The position numbers and the translations under genes are program-made. This document shows, piece by piece, positions 23,384-32,000 of a stretch of 42,057 bases of DNA (position 1 is the first letter of the stretch; every line of letters begins with the position of its first letter). The notes below the pieces were generated by a model that was not told the origin of the DNA, made no database searches, and was given only the letters and a program-made list of their open reading frames with translations. The stretch comes from Pseudomonadota bacterium (GTDB lineage: Bacteria; Pseudomonadota; Gammaproteobacteria; Xanthomonadales; Rhodanobacteraceae): assembly GCA_021827205.1 (NCBI GenBank), contig JAKAWV010000025.1, positions 1 to 42,057 of the forward strand, read 5' to 3'.

Positions 23384-24721
23384 ATGACGCAGAACAACAA
23401 GGTGGTGTGGAGCGAGGGCTTGTTCCTGCGGCCACAGCACATGCAGCAACAGGAACGATACCTCGAGCGTTTCGTGGATCTGCGTGCCGCTGCGTTGCGT
23501 CCCTACGGTTGGGGCTTCCACGAGCTGGCGCTGGAAACTGATCTGCTGGCGATCGGCAAATTCGGCATCAAGAGCGCGCGCGGGGTGTTCGCGGACGGCA
23601 CGCCGTTCTCGATGCCGAATGACGATCCACTGCCACCGGCGCTGGACGTGGACGCCAACTGGCGCGACCAAACCGTGTACCTGACCTTGCCGCTGCGCTC
23701 ACCGACCACTCCGGACAGTGGCCGCGGTGGCGCGCCGGCCGAAACCCTGTTCCGCTTCCGGGTGCGTGAAACCGAGGTGCATGATGCCTCGGGCAGCGTC
23801 GAGGGCCTGACTCCGCTGGAGGTCGGCGGCATGAGTTGTCGACTGCTGCCGCAGTCACAGCCGATGGAAGGGCTGACGCAGATACCCGTCGCGCGCATCG
23901 TCGAATGCCGCGCCGACCGGCGGGTCATGCTGGACGATGCATTCATGCCCAGCGGATTGAGTTGCCAGGCGGTGCCGCGCCTGCTGACGTTCCTGACCGA
24001 ACTGCTGGGTCTGTTGCATCAGCGCGGCGAGGCGCTCGCCAGTCGCGTGGCACTGACCGATCGCGGCGGCGCGGCGGAGATCGCCGATTTCCTGCTGCTG
24101 CAAGTGGTCAATCGCTGCCAGCCCTTGATCGCGCATCTGGCCGAGGCGCCGCTGTTGCATCCAGAAGATTTTTATCGCGCCTTGGTGGCGATGGCCGGTG
24201 AACTGGCCACCTTCACCGCGCCTGGCAAGCGTCCAGCCGCGTTTCCGCCCTACCGCCATGAGGCGCTGCGGGAGAGCTTCGAGCCAGTCATCGCCGCATT
24301 GCGCATCAGCCTCAGCGCGGTGATGGAACAGACCGCGATGCCGATCCCGCTGGAGGAGCGCAAGTTTGGCGTGTGGGTGGCAGTGGTGCCCGATCCGACG
24401 CTCTTCGACAGCGCGGCTTTCGTGCTGGCGGCCAAGGCCGACGTCAAATCCGAAGACCTGCGGCGACAACTGCCGGCGCAATCCAAAATCGGTCCGGTGG
24501 AGAAAATCCGTGATCTGGTGAATCTGCAATTGCCGGGCATCTCGGTCACCCCCATGCCGGTCGCGCCGCGCCAGATTCCGTACAACGCCGGTTATCTTTA
24601 TTTCGAGTTTGACAAGCATTCGGCGATGTGGCGCATGCTGAAGACCTCCGGCGGCATCGCGTTCCATTTCGGCAGCGGTTTCGCCGGGTTGGATCTGCAA
24701 CTGTGGGCTATCAGAGGCTGA
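23384..24721 (+). CDS. tssK: T6SS baseplate adaptor TssK (ImpJ)
   Basis: A 445-residue trimeric adaptor that ties the baseplate to the TssL/TssM membrane complex. The start MTQNNKVVWSEGLFLRPQHMQQQERYLE is diagnostic (W-x-E-G-x-F-L-x-PQHFQ type). Other family parts are LPLEVGGMSC-like LTPLEVGGMSCRLL and the C-terminal GYLYFEFDKHSAMWRMLKTSGGIAFHFGS. ATG 23384 is chosen by similarity; no strong ribosome binding site is seen. A 122-bp gap before it contains a TAAAAT-like -10 candidate (23352-23357) without a clear -35. It ends 4 bp before tssL. Confidence 0.96.
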   Translation: MTQNNKVVWSEGLFLRPQHMQQQERYLERFVDLRAAALRPYGWGFHELALETDLLAIGKFGIKSARGVFADGTPFSMPNDDPLPPALDVDANWRDQTVYLTLPLRSPTTPDSGRGGAPAETLFRFRVRETEVHDASGSVEGLTPLEVGGMSCRLLPQSQPMEGLTQIPVARIVECRADRRVMLDDAFMPSGLSCQAVPRLLTFLTELLGLLHQRGEALASRVALTDRGGAAEIADFLLLQVVNRCQPLIAHLAEAPLLHPEDFYRALVAMAGELATFTAPGKRPAAFPPYRHEALRESFEPVIAALRISLSAVMEQTAMPIPLEERKFGVWVAVVPDPTLFDSAAFVLAAKADVKSEDLRRQLPAQSKIGPVEKIRDLVNLQLPGISVTPMPVAPRQIPYNAGYLYFEFDKHSAMWRMLKTSGGIAFHFGSGFAGLDLQLWAIRG

Positions 24722-24725
24722 CTCC

Positions 24726-26072
24726 ATGAGCGGCATCAAAGGTCCGAACGACGTTGATCCAATGAGCGATGCGACGATCGTGCGTCCACGCGGCGTTGTT
24801 CCGGGAAGTGCACCAACTGTGGCCGTGCCCGCAGCTGCATCCGCGTCAGCGCGACCAGTGCCGGCGGCGCCAGCAGCACAGGCACTGCCGGCCGAGATCA
24901 GCTCATTCCTCGGCAGCGGCATGAATCCGCTGGTGCAATTGGCCAGCCCGCTTCTGCTGCTGGCGGTGCAACTGCGCCACAGCGTTGCAGCGCCGGAAGT
25001 CACGCGCCTGCGCGAACAATCGATCGCGCAGGTGCGCAAGTTCGAGCAAGGCGCGCAGGTGGCTGGCATCGCGGTGCAAACCGTTACCGCCGCGCGTTAC
25101 GTGCTGTGCACGATGCTGGACGAAGCGGTCTTGAACGCGCCTTGGGGTGAGCAGAGCGGATGGGCGCAGAAGACACTGCTGGTCACCTTTCACGGTGAGT
25201 CTTACGGCGGCGCCAAATTCTTCCAGATCCTGGAGCGTTTGTGCGCGGATTTTTCGCGCCATATCGACCTGATCGAGATGATGTACATCGGACTTGCGCT
25301 GGGCTTCGGTGGACGCTATGCGGTCGAGCCTGGTGGTCGTGCCAAGTTGTCCGATATCCAGGACGATTTATATCGGCGTATTCGCGCGCAGCGCGCGGCT
25401 CCGGCACAGGAACTGGCGCCGCATTGGCGTGGTATTCAAGATCGGCGCAATCCGCTGATCCGCTATATCCCGCTGTGGGTGATCGGTGCCGCCGCGGCCT
25501 GCGTGCTGCTGATTGCATTTTTGTTTTTCTACACCCGTTTGAACGGTTCCGCTTCACCCGTCAGTGCCCGACTGGCCGGAATCGGTCTGGAGAGTGCTGT
25601 TCCGCCGGACGCCGCCCTTCTCCAACAGGCGCGCCCCAGGGTCGCGCGCAAGACGCTGCAACAATTGCTGGCGCCCGAGATTCATGCAGGGCAACTCGCG
25701 GTGATCGAGAAATCCGCCGGAAAAGAGGTAGTGCGGATTGGAGCGACGGACATGTTCCCCTCCGGGGGCGTCACCATCGGTCCGCAGGAGGTACCCCTGC
25801 TGCAAAAAATCGCGCTTGCGCTCAATCAGCTGCGCGGACGCGTGATCGTGGTTGGTTACACCGACGATGTGCCCATCCATACCTTCCGTTTCAAGGACAA
25901 CTTCGTGTTGTCGGAGGCGCGCGCGCATGCGGTGGTGAAGATTCTCGACAAGTGGATCGACAATCCCGGTCGGCTGGAATACATCGGTGCCGGTGCTTCA
26001 CATCCGATCGCGTTTCCAGCTAGTCGCGCGAGCAATCGGCGCATCGAAGTCACTTATATCCCGGAGGGTTGA
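24726..26072 (+). CDS. tssL: T6SS membrane-complex protein TssL with OmpA-like domain
   Basis: A 448-residue inner-membrane protein. A Pro/Ala-rich N-terminal tail carries SDATIVRPRG (Thr 17). The cytoplasmic DotU/TssL domain follows at about 58-235 (PLVQLASPLLLLAVQLR, RYVLCTMLDEAVLNAPWG, LIEMMYIGLALGFGGRY). One membrane helix lies at about 249-271. The periplasmic C-terminus (about 325-448) is an OmpA-like peptidoglycan-binding domain (GYTDDVPIHTFRFKDNFVLSEARA, NRRIEVTY). Thr phosphorylation of the TssL tail by PpkA, with recruitment of the FHA protein, is established in Agrobacterium; Thr 17 is the candidate here. The stop overlaps the tssM region. Confidence 0.96.
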   Translation: MSGIKGPNDVDPMSDATIVRPRGVVPGSAPTVAVPAAASASARPVPAAPAAQALPAEISSFLGSGMNPLVQLASPLLLLAVQLRHSVAAPEVTRLREQSIAQVRKFEQGAQVAGIAVQTVTAARYVLCTMLDEAVLNAPWGEQSGWAQKTLLVTFHGESYGGAKFFQILERLCADFSRHIDLIEMMYIGLALGFGGRYAVEPGGRAKLSDIQDDLYRRIRAQRAAPAQELAPHWRGIQDRRNPLIRYIPLWVIGAAAACVLLIAFLFFYTRLNGSASPVSARLAGIGLESAVPPDAALLQQARPRVARKTLQQLLAPEIHAGQLAVIEKSAGKEVVRIGATDMFPSGGVTIGPQEVPLLQKIALALNQLRGRVIVVGYTDDVPIHTFRFKDNFVLSEARAHAVVKILDKWIDNPGRLEYIGAGASHPIAFPASRASNRRIEVTYIPEG

Positions 26073-26077
26073 ACGTC

Positions 26078-29000
26078 GTGAAAACGTTCATGGCGCTACT
26101 CAAATCCGGCTGGTTCATCGCCCTCATCGGGGTCATCCTGCTTTCCATTCTGGTGTGGGTGGGTGGTCCTTACCTGGGCATCGGGGACACTCAACCGCTG
26201 GCCGGCGCGGTGACACGTCTGCTGATGATCCTGCTGATCATCGTGGCGTGGGCCGCATGGTTGCAGATCCTGCAGTTGCGCGCCCGTTCCAGGACCAGGC
26301 AGATGTCCGCGGACATCGCCGGGCAGGCGACACAATCGCCGGCTGCCAGTGAGCGTGACGAGCGCGGCAGCGCCGAGCGTGCGCAGTTGCAGGCCCGTTT
26401 TCAGGAGGCCATCGACACGTTGCGCAAGAGCCGCCGCGGTGGTGGCAATCTCTATACGCTGCCCTGGTATGTCGTCATCGGTCCGCCGGGCTCGGGCAAG
26501 AGCACGCTGCTGCAGAACTCGGGCCTGCACTTTCCCTTGTCAGATCGCTTCGGCAAGGAAGCGCTGCGCGGCATTGGTGGCACCCGCAACTGCGACTGGT
26601 GGTTCACCGACGAAGCGGTGTTTCTGGATACCGCCGGACGCTATACCACCCAGGATTCCGACCAGGCGGCCGATGCATCGGCGTGGGTCGAGTTCCTCAA
26701 CTTGCTGCGCCGATACCGCAAGCGGCGTCCGATCAACGGCGTGCTCATCGCGGTCAGCATGTCGGATCTGCTGATGCTGGACGACACCGATCGACACGCG
26801 CACATCCGCGCCATTCGCAAGCGGCTGGACGAACTGAGCGAGCATTTGCGCGTTGGCGTCCCGGCGTATCTGGTGTTCACCAAGTGCGATCTGATCGCGG
26901 GATTCTCGGAGTTCTTCGATGATCTGGGTCCCGAACTGCGCAGCCAGGTCTGGGGGTTCACCTTGCCTCTGGCCAAGACCATCGACGGCAGCGCCGCGAG
27001 GAGCTTCGGCGACGAATTCAACCTGCTGCTGGATCGACTCAACACGCGCATCCTGGATCGTTTGCATGAGGAGCGTGACCGCAATCGGCGTGCCGCGATC
27101 CTGTCCTTTCCGCAGCAGTTGAGCGCGCTTCGCGATGTCGCGAAACAGGTCGCCGAAGGCGTGTTCAGCGCGCATCAGTACGGCGCCACGCCGTTGCTGC
27201 GTGGCGCCTATCTGACTTCCGGCACGCAGGAAGGCACGCCGATCGATCGCATGATGAGCGCGGTCGCGCGCACCTTTGGTGTCGATGCGGCGCAGGTGCA
27301 TGCACCGGGCGCGCAGCGGCGCATATTCTTCGTCGAGCATCTACTGCAAGAGGTTGTATTCGCCGAGTCGGGGTTCGCGGGCACCAACCCTGCGCTGGAG
27401 CGACGCAAGGCGGTGCTGCAGGTCGCATCCTATGCCGGGGTTCTGTTGCTCACCGTGCTGTTGCTGTCGGCTTTCGCGATCAGTTTCGAACGCAATCGCG
27501 GCTATCTGCAAACCGTGAACGCGGCGCTGGGAAATTTTCCGTCCCAGGACGGCATCGGCGGCGCCACGACGCAAAAGGAATATTTTGCGCGCGTGCTGGA
27601 GCGGCTCGACGCCTACTCCGCGGTCCGGGACGCAGCGCAGAAATACCGGGACCATGTTCCCTTGCTGATGCGTTTCGGGCTTTACCAGGGGCACGAGATC
27701 GGGAATCAAGCACAAGCAGCCTACGTGCGGGAACTCAATGGCTTGCTGCTGCCGGGCGTGGCCGCGCAGTTCCGCATGGGGATCACCAAGAACGCGGGTG
27801 ACCCGCAGCGGCTGTATTACTTCCTCAAGGGCTATCTCATGCTGGCCGAGCCCAAGCATGAGAATGCCGACGAACTGATGACTTTGGGCAACATTGAATG
27901 GCAACACCTGTTCCCCGATGAGCCGGTGTTGCAAAAGGCCTTGGCGACGAATTTCAAGGCGTTGGTGGCGGTTCCGGGTGCGCTGCATCCACTGTCCGCT
28001 GATCAAGCCTTGGTGGAGCAGGCGCGCAACACCTTGCGTGCTGCCGACCTGACCACGCTGATCTACGGCAGCATGAAGTTGGCGGCGGAAAGCTCCGGCT
28101 ATGCGCCACTGCAGTTAGACAAGGAGTTGGGCCTGCTTGGCAACGTGTTTCAGCGCAAGGATGGGGCTGCACTGTCTACGCCGATACCGGCGCTGTATAC
28201 GCAACCGGTATTCGAGCACGAGGCCAGCAAGGGCATCGAGGAGGCGGTCAATCAGTTCGTCAAGGACGACTGGGTATTCGGTGCCACCCGGATCAATGCC
28301 GTGCAGAAGGCCGGCTTGGTGCAGCAGGTGTTGAATCTTTATCAGCAGGATTACATCAAGGCCTGGGCCGCACTGCTGGATAATCTGCAACTGCAGCCGG
28401 TCAACAATTTGCAGGATGCCAGTGCGATGGCAGCCAAACTGTCCGGACCCAGTTCGCCGCTGAAGGCCTTGTTGCAGGTGGTGCGGCGCAATACCAGCGA
28501 CATGATGCGCGCGCCGCCATCGGCGGCCAGCGGCAACGCGCTGACGGCAGCGAATAAAGCTGGGCAGGGCGCCACAAAGAGTGCCTTGGCGCTCGCCCTC
28601 GCATCTTCCGCAGGGGGCGCGGCCACGACTGCGGGAAAACCCGGGGCTGCCATCGCTGCCCATTTTCAGACACTCGATGAACTGACCCAGGGCGCGCCAG
28701 GGTCTGAGCCGATCGATCAGGTGCTGAGCGTGCTCAAGCAACTCAGTAACACGCTGCTGACCATGACGGACAGCACTGCGGTACCCACCGGGCAACCAAA
28801 TCCGCAGTTGTTGCTGGCGCAGCAGCAGGTGGCGCAATTGCCGCCGCCAGTGTCCACCTGGATCTCGGCGCTCACCGGCAATACGCAGTCACTGGTCGCG
28901 AGCGGCGCCAAGGGCGCATTGCAGGATCAGTACCAACAGGCGGTGGGCAAGGATTGCGCGGAGTTCATCCATGGCCGTTACCCATTTTCGCCGCAGAGCA

Positions 29001-29602
29001 CCGTGGGTATTCCGGTGCAGAATTTTGCCGAGCTGTTCGGCGATGGCGGTCGTTTTGATTCCTTCTACAAGCAGACGCTGGCGAATCTGGTCAACGCAAG
29101 CGGGCGCACTTGGCGCTGGAAGAGCGGGCCAGGCGCGGTGAGCGGACCGCCCGGATTGCTGCACGAGATGCAAATGGCCGATCAGATCCGCAAGATGTAT
29201 TTCCAGCGTGGCAGCATGCCGGAAGTCGATTTTACCCTGATCAACCCGGTGCTTGGTCCGGGGATCGGCAAGCTGGTCATCGAGATCGATGGTCAGAAGT
29301 TCGACTATGAACCTGGTGGCGCCGCCAGCAGTGGCGCGATGAAATGGCCAGGGCCACAACCCGGGCACGTGTCGATCGCTGCTTACGACAGCAGCGGTAC
29401 GTTGATCAGCCGTTTTGATTACCAGGGCGACTGGGCGTTCTTCAATGCCTTGCAGGCTGCGCATCTGCAGCGCAAGTCGGATCTGCTGTTTCTGGCGCGG
29501 TTCGATTTTGGTGGGCGCGTGGCCATGGTCACGCTACAAGCCAGCAATCTTGTCAATCCGTTCCTCAACACGGTGGTGCAGAACTTCCGGTGCGGGGGAT
29601 AG
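26078..29602 (+). CDS. tssM: T6SS membrane-complex protein TssM (IcmF)
   Basis: An 1174-residue inner-membrane protein that forms the transenvelope channel with TssL. Two membrane helices lie near the N-terminus (FIALIGVILLSILVWVGG; LLMILLIIVAWAAWLQIL). An NTPase-like domain follows with Walker A GPPGSGKST at 135-143, then a third helix (YAGVLLLTVLLLSAFAIS) and a large periplasmic domain with the C-terminal beta-domain typical of IcmF (TLINPVLGPGIGKLVIEIDGQ, WPGPQPGHVSI). GTG 26078 is preferred to the TTG at 26069 that overlaps the tssL stop, because GGAGGG is 10 nt from the GTG and only about 1 nt from the TTG. It normally contacts the lipoprotein TssJ, which is not found here. Confidence 0.96.
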   Translation: MKTFMALLKSGWFIALIGVILLSILVWVGGPYLGIGDTQPLAGAVTRLLMILLIIVAWAAWLQILQLRARSRTRQMSADIAGQATQSPAASERDERGSAERAQLQARFQEAIDTLRKSRRGGGNLYTLPWYVVIGPPGSGKSTLLQNSGLHFPLSDRFGKEALRGIGGTRNCDWWFTDEAVFLDTAGRYTTQDSDQAADASAWVEFLNLLRRYRKRRPINGVLIAVSMSDLLMLDDTDRHAHIRAIRKRLDELSEHLRVGVPAYLVFTKCDLIAGFSEFFDDLGPELRSQVWGFTLPLAKTIDGSAARSFGDEFNLLLDRLNTRILDRLHEERDRNRRAAILSFPQQLSALRDVAKQVAEGVFSAHQYGATPLLRGAYLTSGTQEGTPIDRMMSAVARTFGVDAAQVHAPGAQRRIFFVEHLLQEVVFAESGFAGTNPALERRKAVLQVASYAGVLLLTVLLLSAFAISFERNRGYLQTVNAALGNFPSQDGIGGATTQKEYFARVLERLDAYSAVRDAAQKYRDHVPLLMRFGLYQGHEIGNQAQAAYVRELNGLLLPGVAAQFRMGITKNAGDPQRLYYFLKGYLMLAEPKHENADELMTLGNIEWQHLFPDEPVLQKALATNFKALVAVPGALHPLSADQALVEQARNTLRAADLTTLIYGSMKLAAESSGYAPLQLDKELGLLGNVFQRKDGAALSTPIPALYTQPVFEHEASKGIEEAVNQFVKDDWVFGATRINAVQKAGLVQQVLNLYQQDYIKAWAALLDNLQLQPVNNLQDASAMAAKLSGPSSPLKALLQVVRRNTSDMMRAPPSAASGNALTAANKAGQGATKSALALALASSAGGAATTAGKPGAAIAAHFQTLDELTQGAPGSEPIDQVLSVLKQLSNTLLTMTDSTAVPTGQPNPQLLLAQQQVAQLPPPVSTWISALTGNTQSLVASGAKGALQDQYQQAVGKDCAEFIHGRYPFSPQSTVGIPVQNFAELFGDGGRFDSFYKQTLANLVNASGRTWRWKSGPGAVSGPPGLLHEMQMADQIRKMYFQRGSMPEVDFTLINPVLGPGIGKLVIEIDGQKFDYEPGGAASSGAMKWPGPQPGHVSIAAYDSSGTLISRFDYQGDWAFFNALQAAHLQRKSDLLFLARFDFGGRVAMVTLQASNLVNPFLNTVVQNFRCGG

Positions 29603-29606
29603 ACGG

Positions 29607-31265
29607 ATGCAGGGGGCAGCGTCGGTCGGTTTCTTCGGCAAGTTGCCGTGCGCGGGCGATTTCGTGCAGCGTCGATTGCCGGCTCATTTCGTCGAAACAT
29701 GGGATCGCAGCTTCGAACATGCCGTGGACGCCACGCGCGCGCTGCTCGGTGAGCAGTGGTTGACAGCCTACCGCGGCAGCCCGTTGTGGCGTTTCGTGCT
29801 GGCCCCGGGGGCATGCACAGAGTCAGCCTGGGCTGGCGTGTTCGGTCCATCACTCGATCGCGTCGGGCGTTGCTTTCCGATGGTCATCGCTGCGCCATTG
29901 GGAACGGACGCCGGTGCGATGCTGCAACTGTTGCGCAGTGGCCATGGCTGGTTCGACGCGCTGGAGCAGACTTATATCGCCGGCCAAACGGGCGACCGGG
30001 TTGCCGTGGATGTATTCGACGCGCAGGTGGCTGCGTTGCCGGGACCGCTGGACAGCGCGCCTGCCGGTCCATGGACCGCGCTGCATCGAGTCGACTGGCG
30101 TTTGGCCGAACACTGGCGCCTGCCACTACCTGCGGCATGCGCGGACGGAGCCTGGCTCAGCGACACCTGGTTGCAACTGGCGGACGTACCCGGGCCATGG
30201 TGTCAGTGGTGGACGATGGCCGGCAGTGAGCGCGTTCCGCCCAGCTTGCTGGTGACGCGTGGTTTGCCGCAGTCATCGGTTTACGCCGGCTTTCTCGATG
30301 GGCAGAGCGGACTGGAAGTTTGGCGGGTTCCAGCCGGACTTGCGTTGCCGCAGACGCGTCGTCCAGCGCTGTCGCCCATGGTTGCGGCGACGTCGCCGGG
30401 TAGCGCTGTTGCCGCGTGCAGTTCGATGCGGGATGGCTTTGCGGATTGGTGGCTGTTGCCCGAGGCGGGGTCCGCGGCCGCGTCGCCGCCGTTGCTCGAT
30501 GATTTGTCCGACCTGCTGACTGATGCGGGGGTGGATCTGTCGCGCGCTGCAGACGTGACCATTGCGGGGATCGCATTGGCTACGCATTCCGCCACGGGCA
30601 ATCGCGCTGTCGCGTGCGTGCGCAGGAATGCCAGCGGCCTCACCCTGATCGCCGCGGATGACGGTACGCCCAATGCACAGCGGCAAGCCGCGACCCGCGT
30701 GGCCGGCGTGGCCGAAGCTCTTGCTGTTGATGAACTGCAACCCGGCTTGCATGTGCTGCGCGATCGATTGCTGGCGATGCATCAACAATTGGCGAGCCAG
30801 CGCGATGACCTGATCAATCCGGTCATGGAAGATGCGGCGGTGATTGCCTTGCGCATTGCGCATCGTGTTGCGGAGTTTCTGCGCATTGGTGCTGCGGCAG
30901 CGTGGCAATCGCACCATGGCCGGGTTCGGCCGGTATTTTCCACCGCGCCGATCCCCGCGTCGACGGCGCAGGGAGATCCCACCGGACTCGATGAATTTCT
31001 GGGCATGCACGAAGCGTCGCCCGCGACGGGTCTTGGCGGTGCGACGACGCCCGATTGCGAGGATGCGCGGTGTGAGGTCGCAGTTGGTGATCGTCTCCTG
31101 TTGGTTGCCACGCGCAGCCTGATCGAGCACTTGTCCGTTGCAGTGATTGAACAGGCGCTGGCGTTGCCTACCTGCGACGCAGCATGTGTTCATATTGCGA
31201 GTGCGGTACGGCTTGGCAACGAGTCAGCACAGTGGCCCTTCACCGTGACCGAGGTCGAATCATGA
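29607..31265 (+). CDS. tagF: T6SS regulator TagF with C-terminal pseudo-phosphatase-like region
   Basis: A 552-residue protein, about twice the length of simple TagF. The N-terminal 200 residues are the TagF/ImpM domain (GFFGKLPCAGDFVQRRLP, LAPGACTESAWAGVFGPSLDRVGRCFPMV), which in Pseudomonas and Agrobacterium blocks T6SS assembly post-translationally by binding Fha. From about 318 to 552 the chain can be aligned by eye with the PP2C phosphatase PppA encoded next: GNRAVACVRRNASGLTLIAADD matches the NED...VVADG start, and VGDRLLLVATRSLIEHLS matches the LLCSDG segment. The metal-binding Asp residues are mostly missing, so it should be inactive. TagF-PppA fusions exist in Agrobacterium. The stop overlaps the pppA start (ATGA). 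Confidence 0.92.
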   Translation: MQGAASVGFFGKLPCAGDFVQRRLPAHFVETWDRSFEHAVDATRALLGEQWLTAYRGSPLWRFVLAPGACTESAWAGVFGPSLDRVGRCFPMVIAAPLGTDAGAMLQLLRSGHGWFDALEQTYIAGQTGDRVAVDVFDAQVAALPGPLDSAPAGPWTALHRVDWRLAEHWRLPLPAACADGAWLSDTWLQLADVPGPWCQWWTMAGSERVPPSLLVTRGLPQSSVYAGFLDGQSGLEVWRVPAGLALPQTRRPALSPMVAATSPGSAVAACSSMRDGFADWWLLPEAGSAAASPPLLDDLSDLLTDAGVDLSRAADVTIAGIALATHSATGNRAVACVRRNASGLTLIAADDGTPNAQRQAATRVAGVAEALAVDELQPGLHVLRDRLLAMHQQLASQRDDLINPVMEDAAVIALRIAHRVAEFLRIGAAAAWQSHHGRVRPVFSTAPIPASTAQGDPTGLDEFLGMHEASPATGLGGATTPDCEDARCEVAVGDRLLLVATRSLIEHLSVAVIEQALALPTCDAACVHIASAVRLGNESAQWPFTVTEVES

Positions 31266-31984
31266 AAACCCGCTATCGCTCGGCAGGGCGCACGGTCACC
31301 GGCAAGGTCCGCAAGCACAATGAGGACGCAATCCTGATGCGTGATGACGTCGGATTATGGGTGGTTGCCGACGGCATGGGGGGCCATTCGGCCGGTGATT
31401 ACGCCAGCGGCCTGCTCATCGAGCGTCTTGGCGCCGTGCGCCGCGATGGAGACGTATTCGACTTCATCGAGACGGTCGAGGATGCCGTGGTGCAGGTCAA
31501 CACCGACTTGCTGCGAACGGCGGCGGAACGTGGCGTCGACGTGATCGGCACGACCTTGGTGCTGTTGGTGCACAGTGCTGATTTCATGCTTTGTGGCTGG
31601 GTCGGTGACAGCCGCGGCTATTGCTACGAGGAAGGACGCTTGAGCCAGGTCACCGAAGATCATGTGCATGGCGGCATCAAGAGCGATATCACCCAGTTTG
31701 GAATGCAATCAGCGCAGCCAACGCCGGGTGCTGGCGTGCTGACTCGCGCCATCGGCGCTGAACGTGATTTGTTCATCGATTGGGTGGTTACCGGCAGTCG
31801 CCCGGGCATGCAGTTTTTGCTCTGTTCGGACGGCATCAACAAGGAAATGTCGGATGACGAGATCGATGCCGAGTTCCGCCGCCGGCTGCAACCGCAGGCG
31901 CTCGCTGATGAGCTGATTGATCTCGGTCTGCAGCGCGCAGCGCGCGACAATATTTCCGCCGTCATCGTGCAATTGCAGGATTGA
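31262..31984 (+). CDS. pppA: T6SS PP2C-type protein phosphatase PppA
   Basis: A 240-residue Ser/Thr phosphatase that removes the phosphate placed by PpkA and so switches the T6SS off. PP2C metal-binding motifs are intact: RKHNEDA (residues 18-23), VVADGMGG (34-41), WVGDSRGY, LLCSDGI and RDNISAVIV. No membrane helix is visible, so it acts in the cytoplasm. The start overlaps the tagF stop by the ATGA arrangement, implying coupled translation, and the gene lies 16 bp before ppkA. Confidence 0.96.
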   Translation: MKTRYRSAGRTVTGKVRKHNEDAILMRDDVGLWVVADGMGGHSAGDYASGLLIERLGAVRRDGDVFDFIETVEDAVVQVNTDLLRTAAERGVDVIGTTLVLLVHSADFMLCGWVGDSRGYCYEEGRLSQVTEDHVHGGIKSDITQFGMQSAQPTPGAGVLTRAIGAERDLFIDWVVTGSRPGMQFLLCSDGINKEMSDDEIDAEFRRRLQPQALADELIDLGLQRAARDNISAVIVQLQD

Positions 31985-32000
31985 TCGAGACCGTACCCAG

